Assembly (NCBI RefSeq): GCF_014596475.1
Contig: NZ_MECJ01000008.1
Span: 1 to 64,000 of the forward strand
Direction: 5' to 3'
Source: Streptomyces sp. CBMA152
GTDB lineage: Bacteria > Actinomycetota > Actinomycetes > Streptomycetales > Streptomycetaceae
Length of the DNA stretch: 64,000 nucleotides
Position numbers and translations under genes: made by a program. The notes under the pieces were generated by a model that was given only the letters and a program-made list of their open reading frames with translations, was not told the DNA's origin and made no database searches. Shown here piece after piece: positions 18,478 to 27,855 of the stretch (position 1 is its first letter; each line of letters begins with the position of its first letter).

Positions 18478-19488
18478 TCAGGGAGCCATGGCTGTTCCAC
18501 CGGTGGTGAGCGGGGCGGCGGCGGTGTGACCGTAACGGGCGCTGTCGTGCAGAGACCAGTTGACTGTGCCGGTCATCCAGTCCTGGCAGCCGTCGATCCA
18601 TCCGGACAGCGGGGGACTCGCGGTTCGGCGCACCTGCTCGGCCAGCTCGGCGAACCTGGTGATCTCGGCATGCGTCTGGCCGACCGCCAGATTCACCGCT
18701 TCCTGCCACGAGCGGCTCGGCTCGGCGTCCTTGATGACCGTGACGAGGCTACGAGTCGATGGCTCATGGACCTCGACCGGGGCGCTGAGCACGTCGTTGG
18801 ACCACGCGACGACGTTGACTGCGTACCGTTCCAGCCGGCGCGTCTCGGGCGCGTGGAACTCCGCGGGGGTGATGGGGCCTGCGTTGGCCACATCCGCGAC
18901 CGCGAAGGGGGGTTTGAGGCCCGCCGAGTAGCGGCGGAACGACGCGTACGAACGGGGGCTGATCCGGTCGGTGCACACCTGGTCGAATATCTGTGTGGTG
19001 AGTGAAAGCAGCCACAGCCGCATCGCTGTCGCCCACCGCTCGTAGTTCTCGGGCGCGGGGACCAACGCACGCAGTCGGCGGCACAGATCCAGCCATGCCA
19101 CCTCACCGTGCACAGGTTGCTCGCCGAGCTCGTCGAGATCGACCACGTCCAGTATCGCGGTCAGCCTCCGTACCATGGCGCTCGCCTGCTCCGTGCTCTC
19201 CACACGATCGGCGGTCACGTCGTCGAACAGGAAGAACCACAGCATGAAGTCGGCAGCCCACTGGGCGAACGCCCGATCGGCACGGGGAAAACAGCGTCCG
19301 GCCAGCCAGGCGAATCGATAACCTGCGTACCGGTCGCGCTCGGCGTCGTTACGGAGCAACGCGTGCCGCTCGGACCAGTCGACCAACGCCATGTGCATCC
19401 CTTGGACATCGGGATGAACAGTGCTGGCCCACGGCAACTCAATCGTCGGCAGGACAACCTGATCGAAGTCCGTGAGGTCATGCCGCAT
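18478..19488 (-). CDS. Class I terpene synthase
   Basis: 336 residues, the normal size of a bacterial sesquiterpene-type cyclase. The Asp-rich motif is at residues 89-94 (FDDVTAD context) and the NSE triad at 231-239 (NDVLSAPVE, an exact NDxxSxxxE). An Arg-Tyr pair (SARYGH) near the C-terminus matches the conserved RY. These bind three Mg ions and the diphosphate of the prenyl substrate. GAAGGACGAG precedes the ATG. It heads a leftward operon with a P450. The substrate chain length and product cannot be read from the sequence. Confidence 0.93.
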   Translation of the reverse strand: MRHDLTDFDQVVLPTIELPWASTVHPDVQGMHMALVDWSERHALLRNDAERDRYAGYRFAWLAGRCFPRADRAFAQWAADFMLWFFLFDDVTADRVESTEQASAMVRRLTAILDVVDLDELGEQPVHGEVAWLDLCRRLRALVPAPENYERWATAMRLWLLSLTTQIFDQVCTDRISPRSYASFRRYSAGLKPPFAVADVANAGPITPAEFHAPETRRLERYAVNVVAWSNDVLSAPVEVHEPSTRSLVTVIKDAEPSRSWQEAVNLAVGQTHAEITRFAELAEQVRRTASPPLSGWIDGCQDWMTGTVNWSLHDSARYGHTAAAPLTTGGTAMAP

Positions 19489-19937
19489 GGGCTCGTCCTT
19501 CCTGTCGACGGGAAGCGACGCCCCCTGATCCGGCCGCAACCCACCAAGCTCAGGCACCGGCTCATGTTCTCACCAGCCGAGGTGGTTGAGGAGGGCGTGG
19601 GGGCGCTAGCGGGGGAGCGCGCATGGCCACTGTCTGAGGCGGGTGAAGCTTCCCCAAGGCCGGGCAGTCAGTGTTTCCCCAGGTCATGCAAGGGGAGTTG
19701 AGGGAGTTCGAACGTAGATCAACCGGGTGTTACCCGGGAGGAGTCGCGTGAACGAGTGGAAAGCGTCAGGCAAGCCGTTCAATGTGACGGCGGTGTGCCC
19801 GGCGGTTTTGGGGGATCCCGATGGCGGGCAGTTCGTGGTGGGAGGCGATCTGGCTGTGGCTGTCAGGGCGTTTCAGGCGCATTCTGTGAGGTGCGCGGAG
19901 TGGGCGTGCGTGGGTTCTGGCCGGCGAGGAGGAATGT
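19489..19937. promoter_or_regulatory. Divergent intergenic region of the terpene cluster
   Basis: 449 bp between the divergent terpene synthase and methyltransferase genes must hold promoters for both directions. I see no clear operator. A weak ORF lies inside it at 19749-20029. Confidence 0.5.
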
Positions 19938-20029
19938 ATGGAGAGCGCGCCGAGCAGGACGGCGATGTTTGCGGCCGTGTCGCGTGGATTGTTTCGCCTG
20001 GAGACGGCGTCGCCGTGGGTACTGGATGA
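19749..20029 (+). CDS. Doubtful small ORF overlapping the methyltransferase start
   Basis: GTG at 19749 sits behind a strong GGGAGGAG and would give ~93 residues (VNEWKASGKPFNVTAVCPAV...). Its 3' third overlaps the methyltransferase in another frame and looks like shadow sequence. It may be the 5' remnant of a gene truncated when the methyltransferase arrived, or a leader peptide. Confidence 0.25.
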
Positions 20030-20783
20030 TGTGCTGGCCCTGGTGCTTGTCGGCCCGGTATGGCGGGAGCTGCGAGACCGGTTCGATCCGCTGTTCCCCG
20101 GCCCGGTCCGTCGCGAGTCCCGCACGGCTGTCTGCACCCGCAGCCGGTACGCCGAGGACCGGCTGGCTGCTGGCGCCTTCACCCAGTACGTGATTCTTGG
20201 CGCGGGGCTTGACTCGTTCGCGTGGCGGCAGCCGGATCTGCTCGGCTCGCTGACGGTGTTCGAGGTTGATCATCCTGCTTCCCAGGCCTGGAAGCTCGAG
20301 CGGGTCAGGGTGCTCGGCCTGCCGCTCAGCGACTCGCAGGTGTTCGTGCCGGTTGATTTCGAGGCCGAACCGGTTCAGGGTGTTCTGGGCGCGGCCGGGT
20401 TCGACTGGGCGCAGCCGGCGATGTTCTGCTGGACGGGTGTCGCTCCCTATCTGACGGCGCAGGCGATCGAGTCGACGTTGCGCACGATCGCGGCGGCTGC
20501 TCCCGGGTCTGAGGTGGTGTTCTCCTACCGGGCCGAGGACTGTGTGCTGGACGACGTGGGGACGGAATTCGCCCGGATCTACACGCCGATCGCGGCTTCT
20601 GCCGGCGAGCCTCTTCAGCCAGGCTGGCCGGCAATCGAGATCGAGAGGCTGATCAGCCGGTGCGGGCTCAAGGTCGTGGACCATCCCGCACGTGCAGACC
20701 TCCAGCAGCGGTACTTCGCCGGCCGTACCGATGGGCTGCGGCCCTATACCTTCGAGACCCTGGTGGCCGCGCGGGTCACCTGA
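19938..20783 (+). CDS. SAM-dependent methyltransferase, PPM1/leucine carboxyl methyltransferase-like
   Basis: 281 residues. It has the family's motif I variant QYVILGAGLDSFAWR, the acidic strand EVDHPASQAWK that binds the SAM ribose, and a later WTGVAPYL segment. Members of this group in actinomycetes often methylate small natural products. GAGGAGGA lies just before the ATG. It is transcribed away from the terpene synthase and shares its intergenic region, so methylation of the terpenoid is a reasonable inference. Confidence 0.88.
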   Translation: MESAPSRTAMFAAVSRGLFRLETASPWVLDDVLALVLVGPVWRELRDRFDPLFPGPVRRESRTAVCTRSRYAEDRLAAGAFTQYVILGAGLDSFAWRQPDLLGSLTVFEVDHPASQAWKLERVRVLGLPLSDSQVFVPVDFEAEPVQGVLGAAGFDWAQPAMFCWTGVAPYLTAQAIESTLRTIAAAAPGSEVVFSYRAEDCVLDDVGTEFARIYTPIAASAGEPLQPGWPAIEIERLISRCGLKVVDHPARADLQQRYFAGRTDGLRPYTFETLVAARVT

Positions 20784-20871
20784 GCGAACGCAGCCACGTC
20801 CGGCAACTTCACCCTCGTCGAGGGCCAGGCGGTGAAGGCATGGCAGAGGAAGACGAGTACGTACCCGAGTA

Positions 20872-21549
20872 GTGCTTGTGGCCCGCCCTCCACCGGAACG
20901 TACGCCAGGGCAGCGAGGCGCCGAATCGATCTGCCTCGGACGACAGCCACGGCTCGCTCCCGGTGGACGCATTCCAGGTCGCGCTGGTGGGATAGTTCTC
21001 CCACCGCTGGTGCAGACGCCGGTTGCCGAGGTCGGCCCGCAGCCTGACGGAGTGGGGGAGTTCCCTGCGGCGGCGCAGCGTCACGCCGGGCCTGCGGTAC
21101 GGCTTGTAGTGCTGCCACGATGCCTCTACCAGCAGCCGCCTGGCGTGACTGTTGCCGGTCTTGGTGATCGGGCCCAGTGCCCGGTTGGGGTCGGAGGAGT
21201 GCTCGATGGGCACCAGGCCGAGGTAGGCGCCGTTGGTCGCGCCGGTGAACCGCTGCCAGTCGCCGACCTCCTTGATCCGGTCGCCCGCCGGCCGTTCCGT
21301 CTTCGACGGAGCCGCCACCGCACAGCGGACGCCGACGTCGTCGTAGGCCCTGGCCAGGAAGAAACCGGTCGGCCCGGCCTCATAGGCGACCGCGACCGGC
21401 TGCGGAAGTCCGGCCACCCATGTCATGACATTGTGCGTCTCAGCGTCGCGACACTGGCTGAAGACCTGCCCGGTCTCACAGTCCCGTGCCCACGCCATCG
21501 TGGTGTGGGCATGGACATCCAGGCCGACCGAAGTACGCTCGGAAAACAT
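20872..21549 (-). mobile_element. IS110-family transposase, internally deleted and frameshifted
   Basis: The N-terminal DEDD-type part is present (SVGLDVHAHTTMAWARD, VAVAYEAGPTGFFLARAY, CAVAAPSKTERPAGDRIKE). The reading then jumps directly to the C-terminal helix-hairpin part (FTGATNGAYLGLVPIEHSS, HARRLLVEASWQHY), omitting roughly 190 residues. The end is out of frame. This is a dead copy. Confidence 0.75.
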
Positions 21550-21695
21550 CCGGTGCCCCCGGTAATTGCGGCACTACCCGCCACTGTGCTCACCGGCGGG
21601 AAACCCGCGTCAACTTCCCAGCAGGGCATCGGTCTTCGGCGCGGCAGCCGACCCCAGCCAACAGCTCGGGACGACCACTTCATACGGTCTACACC

Positions 21696-21968
21696 TCACC
21701 GAGACGGACGTGCCGCGAACCATGCCTGACCGATCTCCGGTGGCAGACGCTGGAGGAACCGCAGCGCGGAGCGCAGCTCGGGGTCGGCCGTCTCCCAAAT
21801 TCTCCGCTCGGCCCGGTCGTTGGGGTGCTCCGCGTAACGCTCACGTGCGGCATCGTCAAAGCGAACCTCGATCCGGGCCGCACCGAAGTCGTGTGCCGGC
21901 AGTTGGAACAGGTCCGTCAGTGATGGCTGGCTGGGCAGCGGCACCGCCACCAGCACGTACATGCCCAT
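21696..21968 (-). CDS. Small orphan protein, low confidence
   Basis: 90 residues (MGMYVLVAVPLPSQPSL... to ...QAWFAARPSR) with normal codon use and an amphipathic, acidic/basic C-terminal half. No good ribosome site; an extension upstream in frame (KVGDFPVPHPFPDDVG) also looks plausible. No family recognised. Confidence 0.4.
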   Translation of the reverse strand: MGMYVLVAVPLPSQPSLTDLFQLPAHDFGAARIEVRFDDAARERYAEHPNDRAERRIWETADPELRSALRFLQRLPPEIGQAWFAARPSR

Positions 21969-22188
21969 GCCGCCCGTCACCACGGCGTTGCCGACGTCGT
22001 CTGGGAAAGGGTGCGGCACCGGGAAGTCGCCGACCTTCCGGGCCGGCGGATGGTGCCGGACTCGCGCGGACTCGCCGTTCGGTTCCAGCGCGGTTCGAGG
22101 GGTGGGTCGTCTCACATGACCGAAACCGCGCCTGCTGAATGTGTGAACCATTGACCCCACAGCCCCATCCCGGTTGCATGTTGTGGGC

Positions 22189-22209
22189 CTCCGGTAGGGA
22201 GCCGGAGGA
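22189..22209. promoter_or_regulatory. Small hairpin in the leader of the beta-propeller gene
   Basis: CCTCCGG ... CCGGAGG, a 7-bp stem 27 bp upstream of the ATG. It could be a leader structure or chance in GC-rich DNA. Confidence 0.3.
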
Positions 22210-22235
22210 AATACCGTGTCCTTCCTGGGGGGAAA

Positions 22236-23345
22236 ATGAGGGGAAACACGAACCGGATCACTACCAGACGTGTACGGGCCGCCCTGGGCGCGGCGGTCGC
22301 GGCCTGTGCGGTCACGGCGATGCTGCCCGCAGCCGCCTCGGCCGAGCCCACGACTGCGGGCGGCCTCGCAGCCAGTGTCGAGAGGATCAGTGTCGCGGCC
22401 GACGGCACCCAGGCCGACGGCGACTCCGCCGGCGCCTCGATCACGCCCGACGGCCGTCACGTCGTCTTCTCGTCTTCAGCGCATAACCTCACGCCCGATG
22501 CAACGACGGGCGGTGACAAGGTGTTCGTCCGCGACCAGCAGACGAGACAGCTCAAGCGGATGTCGTCCAACTCCACCCCGATCCAGTCCCCGGTGATCAG
22601 CGGTGACGGACAATACGCCGCCCACTGGGGGAAGTTGTTCAAAGACACGAAGATCTTCCTGTCCCAGACGGGCACGGGAAGCACGATCGGCATCGGGTGC
22701 TCGGGCCTCAGCTGCAGCCAGCCGTCGCTGAGTGCGGACGGCCGTTACATCGCCCACGTCGCCACCTTCAATCGACCGGCGTCCCGGCAGAGCGTAGAGG
22801 TGATCGACTGGCACGCCGGCACCAAGGAGACCGTCGCCGAATTCGAGCACACCCTCCCGGCCCGGCCGTCCATCAGCGGCGACGGCCGATACGTCGCCTA
22901 CGAGGACGGCCAAGCTGGGGACGTCTTCGTGTGGGACCGGACCACCGGCACCACCTCCGGCCCGATCGAGGACACCTCCGAGGGGGCGACACTCGTCCAG
23001 CTCAGCAGCGACGGCACCAAGGTCGTCTACCTCGCGGGCGGCGACACCTACGTTTACGACGTGCCCTCGGACACCACCGAGCTCGTGTCGGACGCGCGGG
23101 GCGTGGCCATCGACCCCACCGGCCGCTATCTGCTGTACGCGCCGCAGGACACGACCGGCCCCTCGCTCGTTCTGCGCGACCTGCAGAAGGACACCGACGC
23201 GACCGTCTCGGACCAGCCCGCCTCGGCCGGTACCGGCGCGGTCAGCGCCGACGGGCGCGACGTGGTCTTCCAGTCCACGGCCGGCGACATCGTGCCCGGC
23301 GACACCAATGGCAAGTCGGACGTGTTCGTCCGCCACTTCTCCTGA
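22236..23345 (+). CDS. Secreted TolB/WD40-type beta-propeller protein
   Basis: 369 residues. The N-terminal signal peptide (RRVRAALGAAVAACAVTAMLPAAASA) is followed by repeated units of the form 'S.DGR.VVF.S' (TPDGRHVVFSSS, SADGRYIAHVA, SGDGRYVAYED, SSDGTKVVYLA, SADGRDVVFQS), the signature of PD40/TolB-like propeller blades. GGGGGGAAA precedes the ATG. No enzymatic residues are evident. Binding to an extracellular partner or carbohydrate is the general expectation for such proteins. Confidence 0.88.
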   Translation: MRGNTNRITTRRVRAALGAAVAACAVTAMLPAAASAEPTTAGGLAASVERISVAADGTQADGDSAGASITPDGRHVVFSSSAHNLTPDATTGGDKVFVRDQQTRQLKRMSSNSTPIQSPVISGDGQYAAHWGKLFKDTKIFLSQTGTGSTIGIGCSGLSCSQPSLSADGRYIAHVATFNRPASRQSVEVIDWHAGTKETVAEFEHTLPARPSISGDGRYVAYEDGQAGDVFVWDRTTGTTSGPIEDTSEGATLVQLSSDGTKVVYLAGGDTYVYDVPSDTTELVSDARGVAIDPTGRYLLYAPQDTTGPSLVLRDLQKDTDATVSDQPASAGTGAVSADGRDVVFQSTAGDIVPGDTNGKSDVFVRHFS

Positions 23346-23384
23346 TCGCCCCGGCGGCCGCACTGCTCCCGCGCCCGCGCGGGG

Positions 23385-24624
23385 GCCGTGCGGTTCCATT
23401 TGTCATGGTGTGTGGGCGCTTTGACGGGCTGTTCGTCGGGGCCGGCCGCTTCCAGGCCGAGGATGTTCTCCAGGAGCCACTCGAGCGCGGGCTGCAGGCC
23501 GTCCCAGCCATGGCGCTGTGTGGTGATCCATCGTCCGAGGTCTTCGCCTTGGACGATCACCTCACCTGCGGCAGTCGGCAGCGTGCCGCCCCCGTCGAGG
23601 TGGGCCTGGACAAGGCGGAAGCAGCGTTGCCAGCCCACATCCCAGGCGGGGCACCAGCCGGGATCGATCTCCTCGAGGTCGTCCAGCCGCTCTTCGGTCA
23701 TGGCCCCGGCGCTGGTCTCCACGGGCAGGCCGGCTTCGCGCAGTTCGCGGATGTGTGCGGCGAGGCGGGCGGCGGCCCTCTGGTTCTTGGCCCACACCCC
23801 GACCGGATATCCCTGCCACACCGCCGTGGACGGGGGCAGGAAGTGTCCGTGGAAGGCTACCCAGCCCCGCGCTGCAGCGAGGCCTTCTTCGAAGGCGACG
23901 TCCTGGTGAGACCACACCATGCCGAGCTCGTCCAACTGCTTCACCCGCTCTTTCGCGAGTCGTCCGGCGTTGTTGTAGCGGCGCGGCTCGGCCAGCCACG
24001 TCCCGAGCGGGAACCGGGCGGGTTTCCAGTGCTTCGGGGGTGGTGTAGCCGTATGGGCCCCTCAGTTCCCCGCTGCTGGTCTCGTTGGGGTAGCGGGTGG
24101 CGGCTTGGATGCCGCGCCGCCAGTACTCGTTCTCCGGTTCGATGACCGGCAGTTTCACAAACTGAGCCAGCACCGCCGGGTCCCTGGGGGTGCTGAAGCG
24201 GAGGTGCTGCGCGGCCGCACCGCTCACTGCCGCGTCCTGCCTGTCGTTGTCCCCGGCCATGTCATCGCCGCCGCCCAAGTTGGCGGCGTCCTGGTCCTCG
24301 TGGTCCGGGTACTGGCCGTCCTGGCCTTCGCTCTTGCTGGTCCAACTGCCGCTGCGTACGCGGGGATCCGCGAGTGCCTCGATCGTGTCGGTGTCGTGCG
24401 CACGGAGCGCTTCGAGGATTTTCGCGAGGGTGCTGTAGGCGTCGGAGGTGAGCATGTCGTCGGGATCTTCGTCCGGTCCGAGGAATACCGGGACGATCAG
24501 CGAGGCGATTTTCCCCTCACCGGGTTTCATGCGGAGGGCGCGTCCGACCATTTGCACGATGTCGACCATCGCCCCCCGCGCGTCACAGAAAGCGACCGCG
24601 TCACAATTCGCGGTATCGATTATC
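23385..24624 (-). pseudogene. Helicase with helicase-associated (HA) repeats, truncated at both ends and frameshifted
   Basis: Reading leftwards from ~24620: NCDAVAFCDARGAMVDIVQ and QMVGRALRMKPGEGK are the late motifs of an SF2 helicase, followed by HA-type repeats (RGWVAFHGHFLPP..., VGVWAKNQRAAARL, LGRWITTQRHGW). The N-terminal ATPase half is missing, with an in-frame TAG at ~24625. Near 24025 a one-base frameshift moves the frame from PEALETRP to PLGTWLAEPRR. The end runs into the 3' flank of the propeller gene at ~23385. The intact type is a large (~800+ residue) DEAD/DEAH protein of unknown role in Streptomyces. Confidence 0.75.
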
Positions 24625-24823
24625 TAGAGGTGGGTTGGGTGTGAGGAACGTTTGGTACGTCTCCTGCCTGGATCTGCACCCTCTTCCCGTGAACTCCTTT
24701 GCTCCCACAGGGCTGTTGGCTACGTTCGGCACGTGGAGCACGTCTTCGTCGCAGAACGCTCGATCTCCTCGGCGAGGGGTCTAAGCGGTCTTGGCGAAGT
24801 TCGCTGCCGCCCCCGTCAGGTCC

Positions 24824-26170
24824 TCATCCGGCGGGGACCGTCTCGTCAGCCGCAAGTGAGTTGCCTTCGGCGATGCTGCCGCAGGAGGACGGGGCCTCCT
24901 TGCCGGCGAACCGGGCGCGCAGCCAGGCGAGCGCGGTGGGCACCGTGACCGTGGGCGCGGTCAAGTGGCTGAGGACGTCGTACTGCTGGTACCACACCGC
25001 GGCGCCCTCGGCGCAGTACTTCCGCGCCAGCGCCCGTGTGTCCCCGGCGACCGTGATGCCGTCGCCCGAGCCGATGCCCGCGATGTAGCTCGTGGTTCCC
25101 TCAAGGAAGCCGGCGTTGCCCTGGCCGATGTAGCCGGGGACGGTCGGGGTCGGTGCCAGGCCGAGGTTGGACTTGTTGACCGCCTCGACGAGCTCGGGTA
25201 CGGAGTTCGGGTTCACGTACTCCGGCTTCGCCATCTTCTTCCACGTCAGACCGGGGTAGTGGCCCAGCACGTCGGCGATCGAGGAGTGCTGGTGCTCGTC
25301 GACCAGCTGCTTGCCGTAGTCGTTCAGGTACTTCTCGAGGTCGAAGTCGTACGAACGCGCTTGCCCGATGAGCAACTCCGGGATGAGCCCGGACCACACC
25401 TGACTGCCTTCGATGTACCTGAGGATGTGCGAGGGCTTCACGAGCACCCCGCCCTCGGCGTATCCCACCAGGCGCTTGTTGACGTCAGGGGCGTACTGGG
25501 GCGCGAGGGAGGCGGCCCAGTTGGTCGCGACGGCGCCGCCGGAGTAGCCCATGAGGCCGACGCGCGCGTCGGGGCTGATGCCGGTCCTCGACGCCGCGCT
25601 GGAAGCGGCACGCAGGGAGTCCAGCGTGTTGTACCCGTACTCGCGGGAGGCCGCGAGGTGGGCGGCCTGCCCCTCGGTGTCAGGGAGGACGACGTCGTAG
25701 CCGGACAGCAGCAGCGGCGCCACGAGCGTGGACTCGCCGTTCGCGATCAAGCCGCCGGGCAGCTTGACGTTGCCCGCGACCGCCCGGGATGGACCGTCTT
25801 CGGGGTCGAGCGAGTCGTAGAACGACTGGTACGACACGACCTTGCGGCCGTCACCAACAGGGCTGCGCAGCACGGAGGTCACGCCTGCGGACGGGTGGCC
25901 CTGCGCGTCGGTGGTGCGGTAGAGCAGCTGCGTCGCCTGGAGGGGGGTCGCGATACCCAGGACGTGGTACGGCAGCGTCCGGACCTTGAGCACGTCTCCG
26001 GGACTGTACGAGGACAGCGGCTTGCTGCCGTTGTAGGTGTAGAACGCGTCGCTCCCGGCAGTCGTCGACGAGGGCTGCTCCTGAACGCCGGACGCGACAG
26101 CGGGCACGGCGGCGACGGCGACGGCGACGACGCCCGTGATCGCGGCGTGCCACACTCTGAATGTACGCAT
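24824..26170 (-). CDS. Secreted lipase (LIP/secretory lipase family)
   Basis: 448 residues. A signal peptide (MRTFRVWHAAITGVVAVAVAAVPAVASG) is followed by an alpha/beta-hydrolase domain: nucleophile elbow LMGYSGGAVAT, VVLPDTEG upstream, and late VLSHLTAPTVTVP as the likely catalytic His region. The order and length match the secretory-lipase family of triacylglycerol lipases. GGGAGAG precedes the ATG. It acts outside the cell on acylglycerols or similar esters. There is no chaperone gene next to it. Confidence 0.88.
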   Translation of the reverse strand: MRTFRVWHAAITGVVAVAVAAVPAVASGVQEQPSSTTAGSDAFYTYNGSKPLSSYSPGDVLKVRTLPYHVLGIATPLQATQLLYRTTDAQGHPSAGVTSVLRSPVGDGRKVVSYQSFYDSLDPEDGPSRAVAGNVKLPGGLIANGESTLVAPLLLSGYDVVLPDTEGQAAHLAASREYGYNTLDSLRAASSAASRTGISPDARVGLMGYSGGAVATNWAASLAPQYAPDVNKRLVGYAEGGVLVKPSHILRYIEGSQVWSGLIPELLIGQARSYDFDLEKYLNDYGKQLVDEHQHSSIADVLGHYPGLTWKKMAKPEYVNPNSVPELVEAVNKSNLGLAPTPTVPGYIGQGNAGFLEGTTSYIAGIGSGDGITVAGDTRALARKYCAEGAAVWYQQYDVLSHLTAPTVTVPTALAWLRARFAGKEAPSSCGSIAEGNSLAADETVPAG

Positions 26171-26407
26171 GACTCTCCCAAACGGTGTAAGCGGATCAGA
26201 GAAATGACCGCTACGGCCCGAAGGGGGAGTGGCCGAAGATCGGTTCCGCGCAACCTAACAAAGGCACACGGCAGTTGACCAGGGGTGCGCCGGAGTCTTC
26301 ACGGGACGAACGGCGGCTGAGTCAGTGACCCCGCTCCGCCAATTCCCTTGTGCCTCAGACCGGTCGGAACGGTGCAGTGCCGGGGCGCTGGCTACCGACC
26401 GAGCGCG

Positions 26408-26689
26408 TCATGCCACGAGCGCGAGCCCTCGATACTCGCGCAGTGCTCCACGGCCATTGCGGATCGCGACGCGCACAGCGTCCTCGCGCGTTTCCGCGAG
26501 CTGCAGAGGCGGGATGCCTGCGCGGAATGCCGGCTCTTGGACCGCTGTCGCGAGGAGTTGCTGTGCGAGCCACAGCCAACTGCCCGGCGACCGGGGCCAG
26601 GCATAGTCCGGTCGGGTCCCAGCCTCTGTGCCCGTGTCCGCCCTCACTACATGCCTTAGAGATTCCGCGGGAAGAGGACAAGGCGTCAT
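26408..26689 (-). CDS. Small orphan protein
   Basis: Up to 93 residues; the C-terminal ~65 (SWLWLAQQLLATAVQEP, LQLAETREDAVRVAIRNG, ALREYRGLALVA) form two or three amphipathic helices with good coding bias. The start is uncertain: the ATG at 26689 lacks a ribosome site and a downstream GTG is possible. Its 5' end touches the IS5 element, so it may be truncated. No family recognised. Confidence 0.4.
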   Translation of the reverse strand: MTPCPLPAESLRHVVRADTGTEAGTRPDYAWPRSPGSWLWLAQQLLATAVQEPAFRAGIPPLQLAETREDAVRVAIRNGRGALREYRGLALVA

Positions 26690-27570
26690 GGTCGGCGGGC
26701 TGGCCGTGCGTCCCAGCGTTGGCTGGTCCGGGCTTCGCGGATGAGGCGTCGGATCACGCTGATCGCGGTCATCAACGCGAGCGGTGCGTTGATGACGACC
26801 GCTCGACGTTCCGTGCAGGAAAGGGTGAAGTTGAAGCCGCGGCTGTACCAGGAGTTGGTGCGCTCGACGACCCAGCGGCGAGTGTGGTTGATCGGGTCAC
26901 GACGCCCTTGGGCTGGATCCGCCGCTCGCAGCCGAGATCGGTCAGCAGTTTGCGGGTGACCGTGGAGTCGTAGCCCGCGTCAAGGTGCACCGTGATCTGC
27001 TCAGGCAACGCGAGCTCGAAACGCGCGAGCTTCTCTAGCGTTCGGGCGCAGCAACGGGGAGTCGTGCCGGTTCGCGCCGGTCACGACACAGCCCAGCGGG
27101 ATCCCGCGTCCGTCGGTCATCCGCGACCACTTGATCCCGAGTTTTCCTCGGTCAATCGGTGGTTTCCCGGCGACCTCGCCACCGCAGGCCGCTTTGGTGA
27201 TCTGCCCGTCGACGGTGATGTCGGCCGGGTCCAGGCCCACGACACGGTCGTAGGTCTCCAGCACGATCTGCTCCAGCTCTGCGAAGACACCGGCCGCGAT
27301 CCACTCGTTGAGTCGGGTTCTCATCGTGGTTGCCGAGCACGATTGATCGGCGTGCTTCTCGTGCGAGCCGCCGAAGACGAGTTTCGCGACGAGCTTGTCG
27401 AACACGATCCGGTCCGGGATCCGTGGGTTGTGACAGCCCCACGGATGTGTCTCGAGACGCGGTGGCAGGAGGGCCTCGAACTGGACCCACAAGGGCTCGA
27501 TTGCCCATGCTTCGACGGCGGGCACCGGTGCTCCGTTTTCAGATGTAGAGACGTAGGAGTCCCACGTCAA
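26690..27570 (-). mobile_element. IS5-family element with a doubly frameshifted transposase
   Basis: From the right: ORF part 1 (27001-27570) has WVQFEALLPPR, the HTH region and the first Asp (DPADITVDGQITK), through VVTGANRHDSPLL. Part 2 (26772-27008) has LPEQITVHLDAGYDSTVTR with the second Asp. Part 3, in a third frame, has INHTRRWVVERTNSWYSRGF with the catalytic Glu and ends IRRLIREARTN. Two frameshifts (about 27035 and 26905) break the gene; it is otherwise nearly full length. Confidence 0.8.
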
Positions 27571-27645
27571 AACGGATCCCGGTGCCCGCGCACATCGGCC
27601 TTACGCCCTGCCCGCGACATCTCTTACCAAACTCAGGAGCAGTCG

Positions 27646-27849
27646 ATGGACGTCAGCTACTTCGGTGACCGCGGGCACGTCCCGCTGCGCGTGGCCCTGC
27701 TGCTGGCCGAGGTGGCGGGCATCCAGCTCACCGCGCCGGCGGGCAGCGCGCAGATCATGCAGTTGCGCGCGACCGCCCGCACGTACCGCCGGGCCCACCA
27801 CAGGGCTGTGAAGGCCGAGGCCAAGGACTCCTCGAAGGCCCGGCGGTAG
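27646..27849 (+). CDS. Small basic protein
   Basis: 67 residues behind AGGAG. The N-terminal half is hydrophobic/amphipathic (PLRVALLLAEVAGIQL) and the C-terminal half is Arg/Lys-rich (ATARTYRRAHHRAVKAEAKDSSKARR). Codon use is coding-like. Function unknown; it ends 6 bp before the convergent aldo/keto reductase. Confidence 0.5.
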   Translation: MDVSYFGDRGHVPLRVALLLAEVAGIQLTAPAGSAQIMQLRATARTYRRAHHRAVKAEAKDSSKARR

Positions 27850-27855
27850 CCCGGG

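Noticed and set aside
24965..26278. 437-residue plus-strand ORF opposite the lipase
   Set aside because: The lipase strand has a signal peptide and catalytic motifs; the opposite frame has none.
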